A stretch of DNA of 64,000 nt from Exiguobacterium aurantiacum (GCF_024362205.1 NZ_CP101462.1:2824001-2888000); one strand, 5' to 3'; positions 43,184-52,222 are shown, counted from the stretch's first letter. The notes: generated by a model not told the origin, from the letters alone. Translations and numbers: made by a program.

Positions 43184-43212
43184 AAAATACACCTCCACGT
43201 GAGTAGAGGTGT
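43183..43212 (-). terminator. Terminator of the ric gene
   Basis: ACACCTC / GAGGTGT stem with a 10-nt loop, followed on the minus strand by ATTTTT. Confidence 0.7.
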
Positions 43213-43220
43213 GCCATTTC

Positions 43221-43928
43221 TTAAGCGAACGTGCGCGCCCGCGGGAATAGAATATTGTTTTCGAGATGAATATGTTCGAACGTATCCGACTCGAGCGCTT
43301 CTAACCGTTGATAGACAAGACGATATGTTCCACACGCACCTTCAGGCGGTGTATAGTCGTTCGTGATCTGACGCAATTCTTTTAAAATGTCACCGGCGGC
43401 CGCGTGTTCTGACTCGAGCGATGCCAATATGTCGTCGATCTCCCGTGTCGTTTCAGCTGTCGGTGCCGTCTCATGACGAAGCAACGTCGGGAAGTCTTCC
43501 GTCTCTTCTTTGACGATATGTTGTTCGAGCTCCACCTTCAATTGATTGAACAGTTGATGGATGCGCCCGAGGTGTGGATGGTTTTGTCCGTGGACCCGGA
43601 ATACTTTTGTCACATATGGTGTGAGCTGTGGCAATTCATCCGTCAAAAATTGGTGATGCTTATAAATGATATGCTCAATCAATTCTGAGGAAGACGCGGC
43701 ATCCCAATCGATGCTCTTCTCGTTCATCTCTTGCTTGCGTTGATAGAGCGCATTGACTTCTTCTAAAACGTCTTCGGTCGACCGTTTCGATTTGTCTGTC
43801 GCTTCAGAAAGGGGCCGATTGCCGCCGCAACAAAAATCGATTCGGTTCCGTTTGAAGATATCTGCCGCTTGCGGGCACTGTTTGACGATTTCAGAAACGT
43901 GCGTATCGCCCGTGAATGTCTGTGTCAT
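43221..43928 (-). CDS. ric: Iron-sulfur cluster repair protein (Ric/ScdA/YtfE)
   Basis: 235 residues. The N-terminal ScdA_N domain has IDFCCGGNRPLSEA, and the C-terminal hemerythrin-like domain supplies the di-iron ligands (IIYKHHQFL, HGQNHPHLGRIHQL, EQHIVKEE, EHAAAGDI, EHIHLENNILFP). It repairs iron-sulfur clusters after nitric oxide or peroxide damage, which fits a nitrate-reducing cell. It has a perfect FNR box upstream. Confidence 0.96.
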   Translation of the reverse strand: MTQTFTGDTHVSEIVKQCPQAADIFKRNRIDFCCGGNRPLSEATDKSKRSTEDVLEEVNALYQRKQEMNEKSIDWDAASSSELIEHIIYKHHQFLTDELPQLTPYVTKVFRVHGQNHPHLGRIHQLFNQLKVELEQHIVKEETEDFPTLLRHETAPTAETTREIDDILASLESEHAAAGDILKELRQITNDYTPPEGACGTYRLVYQRLEALESDTFEHIHLENNILFPRARTFA

Positions 43929-43962
43929 CTGTCATAACCTCCATATTCGTTTTGACATGTTC

Positions 43963-44005
43963 AGCGTAGCAAGAGTTTGACGACAAAAATGTGAAATACG
44001 TCACA
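43963..44005 (-). promoter_or_regulatory. FNR-activated ric promoter
   Basis: Box TGTGA-AATACG-TCACA (43990-44005), a perfect consensus inside AAATGTGA / TCACATTT, lies 21 bp from a weak -10 TACGCT (43963-43968). Confidence 0.75.
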
Positions 44006-44044
44006 TTTCAGTAAATAGGACGCACGCGTTCCGAATTTGGACAC

Positions 44045-44069
44045 AAAAAAGCCCCTCTTGTTGAGGGGC
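44045..44069 (-). terminator. Terminator of aceA
   Basis: GCCCCTC-ttgtt-GAGGGGC with T6 on the minus strand. Confidence 0.9.
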
Positions 44070-44074
44070 ATCGC

Positions 44075-45361
44075 TTAATGGGACGGCGTTTCAAATTGTT
44101 CTGCCTCGGTCGATCCGGCGAGTGCCGTCGTTGACGACTGCCCTCCCGAGATGACGAGAGATACCTCGTCGAAATACCCGGTCCCGACCTCGCGCTGGTG
44201 ACGTGTCGCCGTGTACCCGTGTTGTTCGGCACTGAATTCGGCTTGTTGCAGCTCCGAGTAGGCGGCCATCCCTCGGTCTTTGTATCCGCGTGCGAGTTCG
44301 AACATCCCGAAGTTGAGCGAGTGGAAACCAGCGAGCGTGACGAATTGGAACTTGTACCCCATCGCTCCAATCTCTTGTTGGAACGTCGCAATCTCCTCGT
44401 CCGACAGCTTTTTCTTCCAATTGAACGAAGGCGAACAGTTGTAAGCGAGCAGTTTTCCTGGATACTTCGCGTGAATCGCATCCGCAAATTGGCGTGCTTC
44501 GTCCAAGTCCGGCTCCGACGTCTCGCACCAGACGAGGTCGGCGTACGGTGCATAGGCGAGACCGCGCGCGATCGCCTGTTCGATTCCCGCCTCGGTCCGG
44601 TAAAACCCTTCCGGCGTCCGGTCGCCAACGATGAACGGATGGTCGATTGGATCGATGTCGCTCGTGATCAAATTCGCGGCGTGGGCATCGGTCCGGGCGA
44701 CGATAATCGTCGAGACACCCATGACGTCTGCCGCGAGACGTGCGGCAATCAAGTTTTTCACGGCCGTTTGTGTCGGCAGCAACACTTTGCCACCGAGGTG
44801 TCCGCACTTCTTCTCCGACGACAGTTGATCCTCTAGGTGAACGCCGGCTGCGCCCGCCTCAATCATCGCTTTCGTCAACTCGAAGACGTTGAGTACACCA
44901 CCGAAACCGGCCTCCATGTCAGCGACGATCGGGGCGAACCAATGCGTATCGCCTTTCCCTTCCGCCGTTTGAATTTGATCGGCCCGTTGAAGCGCCTGAT
45001 TGATCCGTTTGACGACACTCGGCACCGAGTTGGCCGGGTACAGACTTTGGTCCGGGTACATGTGCCCCGACAAGTTCGCATCGGCGGCGACTTGCCATCC
45101 GCTCAAATAGATGGCCTCGAGGCCCGCCTTCACTTGCTGGATGGCCTGATTTCCCGTCAATGCGCCGAGCGCGTGAACGTAATCTCGTTCATGGAGTAAC
45201 TCCCATAACCGTTCCGCCCCTTTTGTCGCGAGCGTATGCTCGATTAGGACAGACCCCCGAAGTCTCATCACGTCTTCGACCCCATATGGACGTTCGACCC
45301 CGTTAAACCGTTCCGACTGTAACATATCCTCTAGTTGCACGTGTTGTTCGTTCATATCCAT
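44075..45361 (-). CDS. aceA: Isocitrate lyase
   Basis: 428 residues. The active-site loop KKCGHLGGK (near 190) and metal-binding DMEAGFGG and EDQLSSEKK are present. It splits isocitrate into succinate and glyoxylate in the glyoxylate shunt, allowing growth on acetate or fatty acids. The partner malate synthase is encoded upstream on the same strand. Its own leader has a perfect TGTTATATAACA palindrome. SD AGGAGG. Confidence 0.97.
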   Translation of the reverse strand: MDMNEQHVQLEDMLQSERFNGVERPYGVEDVMRLRGSVLIEHTLATKGAERLWELLHERDYVHALGALTGNQAIQQVKAGLEAIYLSGWQVAADANLSGHMYPDQSLYPANSVPSVVKRINQALQRADQIQTAEGKGDTHWFAPIVADMEAGFGGVLNVFELTKAMIEAGAAGVHLEDQLSSEKKCGHLGGKVLLPTQTAVKNLIAARLAADVMGVSTIIVARTDAHAANLITSDIDPIDHPFIVGDRTPEGFYRTEAGIEQAIARGLAYAPYADLVWCETSEPDLDEARQFADAIHAKYPGKLLAYNCSPSFNWKKKLSDEEIATFQQEIGAMGYKFQFVTLAGFHSLNFGMFELARGYKDRGMAAYSELQQAEFSAEQHGYTATRHQREVGTGYFDEVSLVISGGQSSTTALAGSTEAEQFETPSH

Positions 45362-45397
45362 TCCTCCTGTATTATATTAATTTATATAATTACCATT

Positions 45398-45409
45398 TGT
45401 TATATAACA
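45398..45409. promoter_or_regulatory. Glyoxylate-shunt operator candidate at aceA
   Basis: TGTTATATAACA, a perfect 12-bp palindrome between the aceA start and the upstream gene. Two 11-of-12 copies are found at the malate synthase promoter. A second AT-rich inverted repeat (ATTATAT-N6-ATATAAT) is at 45371-45390. Confidence 0.6.
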
Positions 45410-45421
45410 GATAATACGAGC

Positions 45422-45718
45422 TTAATCCAAGTATGCACAGCATTCGAGTGCCGCTTTGAATGACGAGTGTTCCATGCCGCAGCAACGACAGACGTTTTCT
45501 TCGTCACGATCTTCTGGTTTACGGAATATGACGACCTCTTCGACCGGCTCTCTCATGATTTGTAGCGACCCGTCGGCCCGGTCGAGCACGAGGCGCATCA
45601 AATCGTTCCCATAGACGAACGCCGTGTTAGCGAGCGCCGCTGTCGATTCCCCCGAGACAATCCGACGGACGACCCAACGTTCAATCAACTGTTCGCTTTC
45701 GATTTTTTTCGTTGTCAT
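45422..45718 (-). CDS. Small cysteine-rich protein between glcB and aceA
   Basis: 98 residues, no family recognised. The N-terminal half (IERWVVRRIVSGESTAALANTAFVYGNDLMRLV) is helical; the C-terminal half has CRCCG and ECC, a possible zinc or metal site. Its ATG overlaps the malate synthase stop by 4 nt, so it is made together with that enzyme. Position suggests a regulatory or stabilising role in the glyoxylate shunt, without direct evidence. Confidence 0.75.
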   Translation of the reverse strand: MTTKKIESEQLIERWVVRRIVSGESTAALANTAFVYGNDLMRLVLDRADGSLQIMREPVEEVVIFRKPEDRDEENVCRCCGMEHSSFKAALECCAYLD

Positions 45719-47907
45719 GATGATGCTCCTCCTTTTAAATTCGGTTCTAATGTCACTTGTTGTAAAAACTGTCGACGGCGCCGATGCAAAATCGGTTCCG
45801 TATATCCGTTCGGCGACTCGTCGCCTTCGAACACCAAATCTTTCGCCGCTTGATAGGCGATCGAACGCTCCACGTCAGGCGTCATCGGACGATAATGTGG
45901 ATCTTCCGCGTTTTGCGCGTCGACGACCTCAGCCATCCGGTAAAGCGTCGCTTCGACTTGTTCGCGGCTACAGACTCCATGGTATAGCCAGTTGGCGACA
46001 TGTTGACTCGAAATACGAAGCGTTGCTCGGTCTTCCATCAACCCGACGTGATGAATATCTGGCACTTTGGAGCAACCGACACCTTGCTCGACCCAACGGA
46101 CGACGTAACCGAGCAACCCTTGCAAGTTGTTCTCGAGCTCCTCGTTCACTTCCTCATCTGTATAGAGACGCGTGGCGAGTGGTACCTCGAGCAGACGCCC
46201 TCGCTCAGTTGCTGGATCAAACGAACGACCAATCAACTCACGCTGAACGTCAAATGCATCAACTTGATGGTAATGCAGCGCATGAAGCGTGGCCGCCGTC
46301 GGGGACGGCACCCAAGCCGTCGTCGCCCCGGACCGGACATGATTGCTTTTTTCACGCATCATATCGCGCATCCGATCGGGCATCGCCCACATCCCTTTCC
46401 CGATTTGCCCGCGTTGATGGAATCCTGCGTCAAGCCCGATCTGGACGTTCAGACGTTCATAAGCATCGAGCCACGCCGAGGTCTTCATCTCGCCTTTCTT
46501 GCGCATCGGTCCGAGCGTGAGCGAGGAGTGAATCTCATCGCCCGTCCGGTCGAGGAATCCGGTATTGATGAAGACGATGCGTTCCTTCACTTGCTCGATA
46601 CAGTTCTTCAAATTAAGCGACGTGCGTCGCTCCTCGTCCATCACGCCGACTTTGAGCGTGTGACGCGGTAACTCGAGTACATCTTCAATCGCATCGAACA
46701 AGTCGTTCGTGAACGCGACTTCCTTAGATCCATGCATCTTCGGTTTGACGATATAGATGGAGCGTTCGCGGGAATTTCGTCTGGCATCAAGATGGCGGCT
46801 CGCGATGAGCGCAGTGAAAATCCCGTCCAAGATCCCTTCCGGTACTTCACGCCCTTCCGCGTCGAGCATCAAGTCTGTCGTCATCAAGTGCCCGACGTTT
46901 CGAATAAAGAGGAGCGACCGTCCTGGGACCGTGACTTCACGCCCGTCTTTCCCGATATACTTTCGGTCAGGGTTCAACTTCCGAGTGAGCGGCCGCCCGC
47001 CTTTCGTGAACGTTGCTTCGAGCGTCCCGTCCATCAGGCCAAGCCAGTTTTCATAAAGGTGGACCTTGTCTTCCGCCCGAACAGCCGCGACCGAGTCTTC
47101 ACAGTCGACGATGGCAGACAAGGCGGACTCGAGTTCGATGTCAACGAGCCCTGCTTGATCCGTCCGTCCGATTGGATGGTTCCGATCAAATTTTAATTCG
47201 GCATGAATCCCGTTATGGATGAGCAATAAACTCGTCGGAGCTTCTGGATTCCCCACATAACCGACGAGACAATCATCTTGAAACGCGATGCGGTTCCCTT
47301 CGATGATTGCGTATGGTCTGCCCTCTGACACGAGATAGCCGTTCGCTTCTGGGTGCGAGCCTTCCTGGAGCGGAAATGTATCGTCGAGAAACTGTTTGGC
47401 GTAGGCGATGACCGCTTCACCTCGGACTGGATTATAACCACTCGACTTCGTTTTCCCGTCCTCTTCGTCGATGACGTCCGTTCCGTACAAGGCGTCATAC
47501 AGACTTCCCCAGCGGGCGTTCGCCGCGTTCAACGCATAGCGCGCGTTGTCGAGCGGAACGACGAGCTGTGGTCCGGCTTGCCTAGTAACCTCTGAATCGA
47601 CACCTGAAACGTCGATGCTGAAATCAGGGACGGTCGCTTCGATGTAATCGATGGACCGAAGGAAACGCTCATAGTCTTCCAGGTCGAAGGCTTGCTTGTG
47701 CTCGCTGTACCATTCCTGTAATAGTCGCTCATACGACTCACGTTCGTGAAGCAGTGACTCATTCCGAGGAATGAACTCATCGAGTAGGCGCCCGACCCCA
47801 GTCCAAAATTGTCGGTGTGCCTCATCGTCAGGCAATATACGAGCCGAGATGAAGTCGAGCAACGTTTCATGTACGTGATAAGTACCTACTTGTTTGTAAT
47901 GTTCCAA
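45715..47907 (-). CDS. glcB: Malate synthase G
   Basis: 730 residues, the size of the monomeric G isoform. It condenses glyoxylate and acetyl-CoA to malate. VAAVRAEDKVHLYENWLGLM, ARRNSRERSIYIVKPKMHGSKE and GVMDEERRTSLNL are conserved catalytic segments. The start is taken as TTG at 47907: GGGAGG lies 10 nt upstream, and the resulting EHYKQVG matches the family start ERYV-VG; the ATG at 47925 overlaps the ribosome site. A G isoform paired with isocitrate lyase is less common in Bacillota than the A isoform. Confidence 0.93.
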   Translation of the reverse strand: MEHYKQVGTYHVHETLLDFISARILPDDEAHRQFWTGVGRLLDEFIPRNESLLHERESYERLLQEWYSEHKQAFDLEDYERFLRSIDYIEATVPDFSIDVSGVDSEVTRQAGPQLVVPLDNARYALNAANARWGSLYDALYGTDVIDEEDGKTKSSGYNPVRGEAVIAYAKQFLDDTFPLQEGSHPEANGYLVSEGRPYAIIEGNRIAFQDDCLVGYVGNPEAPTSLLLIHNGIHAELKFDRNHPIGRTDQAGLVDIELESALSAIVDCEDSVAAVRAEDKVHLYENWLGLMDGTLEATFTKGGRPLTRKLNPDRKYIGKDGREVTVPGRSLLFIRNVGHLMTTDLMLDAEGREVPEGILDGIFTALIASRHLDARRNSRERSIYIVKPKMHGSKEVAFTNDLFDAIEDVLELPRHTLKVGVMDEERRTSLNLKNCIEQVKERIVFINTGFLDRTGDEIHSSLTLGPMRKKGEMKTSAWLDAYERLNVQIGLDAGFHQRGQIGKGMWAMPDRMRDMMREKSNHVRSGATTAWVPSPTAATLHALHYHQVDAFDVQRELIGRSFDPATERGRLLEVPLATRLYTDEEVNEELENNLQGLLGYVVRWVEQGVGCSKVPDIHHVGLMEDRATLRISSQHVANWLYHGVCSREQVEATLYRMAEVVDAQNAEDPHYRPMTPDVERSIAYQAAKDLVFEGDESPNGYTEPILHRRRRQFLQQVTLEPNLKGGASS

Positions 47908-47930
47908 GCCGTCACATCCTCCCATTCAAT

Positions 47931-47981
47931 TGTTATATATCAGTTGACTTTAATATAGACTATTATATAACAGTTTGACAA
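47931..47981. promoter_or_regulatory. Divergent promoters and two operators at glcB
   Basis: Minus strand: TTGTCA (47976-47981), 18 bp, TATATT (47952-47957) for glcB. Plus strand: TTGACT (47944-47949), 16 bp, TATAAC (47966-47971). TGTTATATATCA (47931-47942) and TATTATATAACA (47961-47972) each differ by one base from the aceA palindrome, and the second lies inside both promoters. Confidence 0.6.
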
Positions 47982-48003
47982 CAGTTTTTTTGAAACTTTT
48001 TAT

Positions 48004-48066
48004 TTGCGATCTATTTCAAAACCGATTAGTATACATTGTGTGACCTATCAATGATTGATTCATCAA
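48004..48066 (+). promoter_or_regulatory. Promoter and MarR-type operator of the nitroreductase operon
   Basis: TTGCGA (48004-48009), 17 bp, TAGTAT (48027-48032). TTGAT-tc-ATCAA (48055-48066) follows the start site, as expected for a MarR autorepressor. Confidence 0.55.
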
Positions 48067-48091
48067 TTAGTTTTTTGAAGGAGGATACCCG

Positions 48092-48538
48092 ATGCGCGAC
48101 GCCTGTTCGCTCAGCGATGAGATTCTCTACCACGTCATCACCGTACAAAAAGAACTGGCCCAACTGTTCGATACGGAAATGGACGGGCTCAGCTCGACCC
48201 GCTTCGATATTTTGAGCAACTTGCATCACGTCGGCCCTTTGCGTCAGCGTGAACTGCAACAACGGGTTGGCGTCGATCATGCCGCCATCACGCGTCATTT
48301 AAAACAGCTCGAGACACAGGGCTTGATCACGCGCGAACGCTGCCTCCAAGACAATCGGGTCATTTATGTCGATTTGACCGATGTCGGTCGGGAGCGGATT
48401 GCACATTGGACCGAGCAAAAGAAGTGCTTATCGGACCGACTTTTTGTAAACATGAAGGTAGAGGAGCAACGACAGTTACTCGAACTTTTAAATACGTTAC
48501 AAACCAACATTCAACATGAAAGGAAGACCCTTATATGA
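48092..48538 (+). CDS. MarR-family transcriptional regulator
   Basis: 148 residues. The winged helix LRQRELQQRVGVDHAAITRHLKQLETQGLITRERCLQDNR is typical. Cysteines near the N-terminus (C5) and in the wing (C88) could sense redox state or quinones, as in YodB/HypR-like members. It overlaps the nitroreductase gene by 4 nt and most likely represses that operon; it may also act on the adjacent glcB promoter. Confidence 0.9.
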   Translation: MRDACSLSDEILYHVITVQKELAQLFDTEMDGLSSTRFDILSNLHHVGPLRQRELQQRVGVDHAAITRHLKQLETQGLITRERCLQDNRVIYVDLTDVGRERIAHWTEQKKCLSDRLFVNMKVEEQRQLLELLNTLQTNIQHERKTLI

Positions 48539-49170
48539 ACACGACAACACAAAAAGATTTTATGGAAATCCTCAAAGGACGCCGCTCGATTCGCGTCTAT
48601 GATGAGAACGTCAAAATCTCAAAAGAAGAGATGACCCAAATCTTGGAGGAAGCGACGACGGCGCCGTCTTCACTCAACCTGCAACCATGGCGCTTCGTCG
48701 TCATCGATAGCGCAGAAGGCAAAGAAACGCTCCTTCCGCTCGCAAGCTTCAACAAACGCCAAGTCGAGACCTCATCAGCCGTCATCGCCATCTTTGCCGA
48801 CTACCAGATGGCCGACTATACACAAGAGATCTTCGACACGGCCGTCGAACGTGGCCTCATGCCACCAGAAGTCCGCGACCGTCAAGTCGACATGATCAAA
48901 GGCATCTTCAAAGACGCACCGAAAGAGTCTGTCAAAGACAGCATCTTGCTCGACTCGGGTCTCGTCGCGATGCAACTCATGCTCGTCGCCCGTGCCCACG
49001 GCTACGATACCAACCCAATCGGTGGCTACGACAAAGCGAACATCGCGGAAGCGTTCGGTCTCGAGAAAGAACGCTACCTTCCGGTCATGCTCCTCTCAAT
49101 CGGGAAAGCTGCGGAAGAAGGTTACCAATCGGTCCGCTTCCCAATCGACCGCATCACGGACTGGAAATAA
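48535..49170 (+). CDS. Nitroreductase family protein
   Basis: 211 residues. FMN-binding GRRSIRVYDENVKIS and APSSLNLQPWRFVVI near the N-terminus, and YDTNPIGGYDK further on, define the family. It reduces nitroaromatics, quinones or azo compounds with NAD(P)H in the cytosol. Its coupling to a MarR regulator suggests induction by electrophilic or quinone stress. Confidence 0.92.
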   Translation: MNTTTQKDFMEILKGRRSIRVYDENVKISKEEMTQILEEATTAPSSLNLQPWRFVVIDSAEGKETLLPLASFNKRQVETSSAVIAIFADYQMADYTQEIFDTAVERGLMPPEVRDRQVDMIKGIFKDAPKESVKDSILLDSGLVAMQLMLVARAHGYDTNPIGGYDKANIAEAFGLEKERYLPVMLLSIGKAAEEGYQSVRFPIDRITDWK

Positions 49171-49183
49171 GCAAAAGCTCAAG

Positions 49184-49218
49184 AAAGCTCAAGCGCCTCG
49201 GGCGCTTGAGCTTTTTTT
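49184..49218. terminator. Terminator between two nitroreductase genes
   Basis: AAAGCTCAAGCGCC-tcg-GGCGCTTGAGCTTT, a 14-bp stem followed by T-run; serves the convergent genes. Confidence 0.9.
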
Positions 49219-49879
49219 ATCCGATGTATTTGACGACCTCGTTGAAATCGCGGCGTGTCTTCGGCGCGAAGTCACGGGCCCGATGTCCGAACGCGACCAT
49301 GACCGAGAGCGACCAGGTGCCTCGTTCCATGACGCCTTCTGAAATTAATAATTCGTCAATCTCCGCTTGATTGAACCCTTCGATTGGGCATGAGTCGACG
49401 CCGATTTGGGCAGCGGCCGTCATCATGTTGCCGAGCGGGATATAAGTCTGGCGTTTGATCCACTCTTGGAACACACGCTCGTCGTCCAACAGTCGATAAT
49501 CTTGTTCCTGGAACTCACGGACACGTTTTACCCGAAGGGCGTATTCGTCCTCGGTCCGTCCTTGGACGTCCGTGACGATGTGACGGATGTAGTCCGAGTC
49601 GTAGCGCATCGCTTCAGGCGTCCGCGCCAAAATCAACACGAAATGGCTCGCCGTTAACGCCTGTCCTTGCGCACCCCACGCGTGGTCTTTGATCTTCCGG
49701 AGCAAGTCTTCGCGACGAATGACGACGAACTGCCAAGGCTCGAAGCCGAACGAACTCGGTGATAAGCGACCCGTCTCCAGAATGAATTCGAAATCTTCCT
49801 CATCGATTTTGCGGTCCGCGTCGAACTCTTTCGTCGCTTGACGCCAACGATACGCATCTAAAATATCTTCTTTTTTCAC
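49217..49879 (-). CDS. NAD(P)H nitroreductase (NfsB/YfkO-like)
   Basis: 220 residues from GTG 49879, which has GGGGAG 9 nt upstream and gives the family start KKEDILDAYRWRQATKEFD. FMN motif SPSSFGFEPWQFVVI, and IGVDSCPIEGFNQAEID near the end. It is only distantly related to the neighbouring nitroreductase, so the pair is not a recent duplication. Confidence 0.9.
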   Translation of the reverse strand: MKKEDILDAYRWRQATKEFDADRKIDEEDFEFILETGRLSPSSFGFEPWQFVVIRREDLLRKIKDHAWGAQGQALTASHFVLILARTPEAMRYDSDYIRHIVTDVQGRTEDEYALRVKRVREFQEQDYRLLDDERVFQEWIKRQTYIPLGNMMTAAAQIGVDSCPIEGFNQAEIDELLISEGVMERGTWSLSVMVAFGHRARDFAPKTRRDFNEVVKYIG

Positions 49880-49896
49880 GATGATCCACTCCCCAT

Positions 49897-50508
49897 TTAC
49901 CAAGATGACTCCATCATATCAAAACGATAAATAAGAAAGCGCTCATGGAGATTCTTTAACGGCAAGCGAACGTCCTGTACATAGCGGAACGGCGTCTCGT
50001 CATTCAAAAAATGTAAGTACTCATCGGCCGGATAATAGAGGATGAGGTCGACCGGACGCGGCGTGCGTTCGACCGAGTCGATGATGTTCGCGACGACTTG
50101 CCGGAACACGTTCACCGAGAACGGATTGAAGAAATAAAAGCGGTTCGCCTCATCAGGCACCTCAAATTGTTCGGCGTAGCCGCGGACGAGTTGGACACTG
50201 CCACGCGTCCGATGTTTCTTGGCGTAATTCATCCAATTCTCAAGTGCCGCCTCGTGGAAGCCACCGTCCATCTCGATGCCGATGGCCCGGACCCGGAACG
50301 TATAGGCGAGATAAAACGGAAGACGTCCTTTCCCCGAACCGAAGTCGACGACCGTGTCCGTGGCCGCGAGCGGATAGGCGTCACGCAACAAGTCGAGCGC
50401 CTCATACGGGGTCGGTTCATAGCGGTGGTATTCGGCCGAGGCCGGGAACCCTTGTTGCGGTTTCGCCGTCTCGATTTGGAGCAACCGTTCATAGTCTTGT
50501 TCAGTCAT
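49897..50508 (-). CDS. SAM-dependent methyltransferase (class I)
   Basis: 203 residues. TDTVVDFGSGKGRLPFYLAY is the SAM-binding motif I, and FYFFNPFSVNVFRQV replaces the usual motif IV. Substrate unknown. It starts 4 bp inside the ecsB gene, so it is the third gene of an ecsA-ecsB operon, where B. subtilis has ecsC. Start 50508 is chosen for this overlap; the longer frame lacks a ribosome site. Confidence 0.85.
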   Translation of the reverse strand: MTEQDYERLLQIETAKPQQGFPASAEYHRYEPTPYEALDLLRDAYPLAATDTVVDFGSGKGRLPFYLAYTFRVRAIGIEMDGGFHEAALENWMNYAKKHRTRGSVQLVRGYAEQFEVPDEANRFYFFNPFSVNVFRQVVANIIDSVERTPRPVDLILYYPADEYLHFLNDETPFRYVQDVRLPLKNLHERFLIYRFDMMESSW

Positions 50509-51512
50509 AAATCTGTCCTTTCTTGGATGGCGCGGAAAAATGGATGACGCTCCATCTCTTGTTTGAACGCTTGTCGTTCTTGCCACATCACGTAGCCGAC
50601 ATAGAGCGGGATGAGCAACTTGAACCAACTCGGCACGAGAACCATCCCCGTGACGGCAACCGGGATGAGGCGCAGCCATAAGTTCCGATGACGTGGCGTC
50701 CGTATATAGAGTAAGATGGCCGATGTGCGCCGGGCGGTTCCGAACCGGTTCGGCCTCGGCCGATAGAGCGGGCGCTTGCGTCGACTCGGCTTCTCGATGG
50801 CGCCCGACGTCGATAACAACGCCCGATCGAACGCGTCACGCACAGTCTCACCGCGCTCGAGTTCTCGGCTGAGATATGGATGACGTGACAGCCACCCTTC
50901 TCCGAGGTACATCGCGAATGCTACGAGACTACTGCCGAGGACGACCGCCCACAAAGGTGAGTCGACGAGGAGCGCGTACAGACAAAGGAACACCATACAC
51001 GTGACCAAAATACGAAACACCCAATTAACCCGCCGCACCGTCAGCTGATACCACGTCCACATATGAATCCATGCTAAAAGCAGGACGGCCATTCCGAATG
51101 CTAAAATCGAAGCACCAGACCACTCGTCGAGCCTTAACACAGGTGTGAACGCCAACATGATGAAGAGAACCTTCAAGCCGAGTTTGATGACGTGATAAAG
51201 CAACGAATATCGCTTCAGCACTTGAATCAAGGTACGTCTAGCAATCAACGTCACGTCCGCCCGCTCCATCCAAACGAAAAAACGGTCTTGCAGGAACAGC
51301 ACGATGAGAAGAAACGTCCAAACGAGCATCGGCACCTGACTCACCCACTCGATTTCACCTTGCCAAAGTAACCTATATTGATAGCCAAGAAAAATGGCGA
51401 ACGGAATACCGCCGTATAAGATCACTGTCCAATCCAAGATGAGGCGCCACGTCTTCCACTGCTTGAACATATAAGCCCGGACCCGTCGAACGAACAGCTG
51501 TCGTTCATTCAT
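50505..51512 (-). CDS. ecsB: ABC transporter permease EcsB
   Basis: 335 residues, six or more membrane spans, and the basic loop typical of EcsB (RERRARP-like stretch around 245-270). With EcsA it forms an exporter affecting protein secretion, membrane protease activity and competence in bacilli; in some species it exports linear peptides. Overlaps ecsA by 4 nt. Confidence 0.85.
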   Translation of the reverse strand: MNERQLFVRRVRAYMFKQWKTWRLILDWTVILYGGIPFAIFLGYQYRLLWQGEIEWVSQVPMLVWTFLLIVLFLQDRFFVWMERADVTLIARRTLIQVLKRYSLLYHVIKLGLKVLFIMLAFTPVLRLDEWSGASILAFGMAVLLLAWIHMWTWYQLTVRRVNWVFRILVTCMVFLCLYALLVDSPLWAVVLGSSLVAFAMYLGEGWLSRHPYLSRELERGETVRDAFDRALLSTSGAIEKPSRRKRPLYRPRPNRFGTARRTSAILLYIRTPRHRNLWLRLIPVAVTGMVLVPSWFKLLIPLYVGYVMWQERQAFKQEMERHPFFRAIQERTDL

Positions 51513-52183
51513 CGCATGACCACATCTTCCATCATATCGAACAGCGACTCGCCTTCGGTTTGCAGACTGAGACGCAGCTCTTCTTTCGTCCCGCTTGCGA
51601 GCATACGCCCATCATCGATCCAGACGAAGCGGTCGCATAACCGCTCTGCCGTATCGAGGACGTGGGTGACGAGGAGCACCCCGGTGCCTTGACGGCGTTC
51701 CGCTTCAAGTAAACGAAGCAGCTGAATCGTCGTCGTCGCGTCGAGTCCGACGAACGGTTCGTCGACGAGGAGAAACTTCGACTCTTGAATGAGCGCCAAC
51801 AGAATCATCGCTTTTTGCTTCATCCCTTTTGAGAATGAGGCGATATAGTCGTGGCGAACCGTCTCGAGCCTAAACAGACGGAGCAGCGCTTCCGTGCGCT
51901 CGCGATTCTCAACGTCCGTCAATTCCAAGACGAGGGCGATATGTTCCTCGAGCGTCAAGTAATCATAGTAAACCGGTTGCTCAGGAATGTAGGCGTAGCG
52001 GTCGATGTGCACCTCGCCCCGCATCCACGGGATCGTTCCGGTGAGACAGGCGAGCGTCGTACTCTTCCCGGCCCCGTTCGATCCAATCATCCCGACGATT
52101 TCGCCAGGCCCGACCTCGAACCGGATGGCCTCGATGACCGCCTCACCGCGTTCATACCCGGCTTGTTCAATGTGAACGTTCAT
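51509..52183 (-). CDS. ecsA: ABC transporter ATPase EcsA
   Basis: 224 residues. Walker A GSNGAGKST (near 37), signature FSKGMKQK, Walker B FLLVDEPFVGLD. The EcsA-like FIPEQPVYYDYLTLEEH equivalent (YIPEQPVYYDYLTLEEH) is present. Drives the EcsB permease. SD AAGGAGG upstream of the ATG. Confidence 0.9.
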   Translation of the reverse strand: MNVHIEQAGYERGEAVIEAIRFEVGPGEIVGMIGSNGAGKSTTLACLTGTIPWMRGEVHIDRYAYIPEQPVYYDYLTLEEHIALVLELTDVENRERTEALLRLFRLETVRHDYIASFSKGMKQKAMILLALIQESKFLLVDEPFVGLDATTTIQLLRLLEAERRQGTGVLLVTHVLDTAERLCDRFVWIDDGRMLASGTKEELRLSLQTEGESLFDMMEDVVMR

Positions 52184-52222
52184 GAGAACCTCCTTCGCAA
52201 AAAGTCGCCTTTTCAGGCGACG

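Noticed and set aside
44198-44836. 212-codon plus-strand frame inside aceA
   Set aside because: Opposite strand of a complete isocitrate lyase, with no Shine-Dalgarno sequence.
45624-46671. Plus-strand frames of 298 and 223 codons inside glcB
   Set aside because: They overlap each other and a well-conserved enzyme; composition is that of a shadow.
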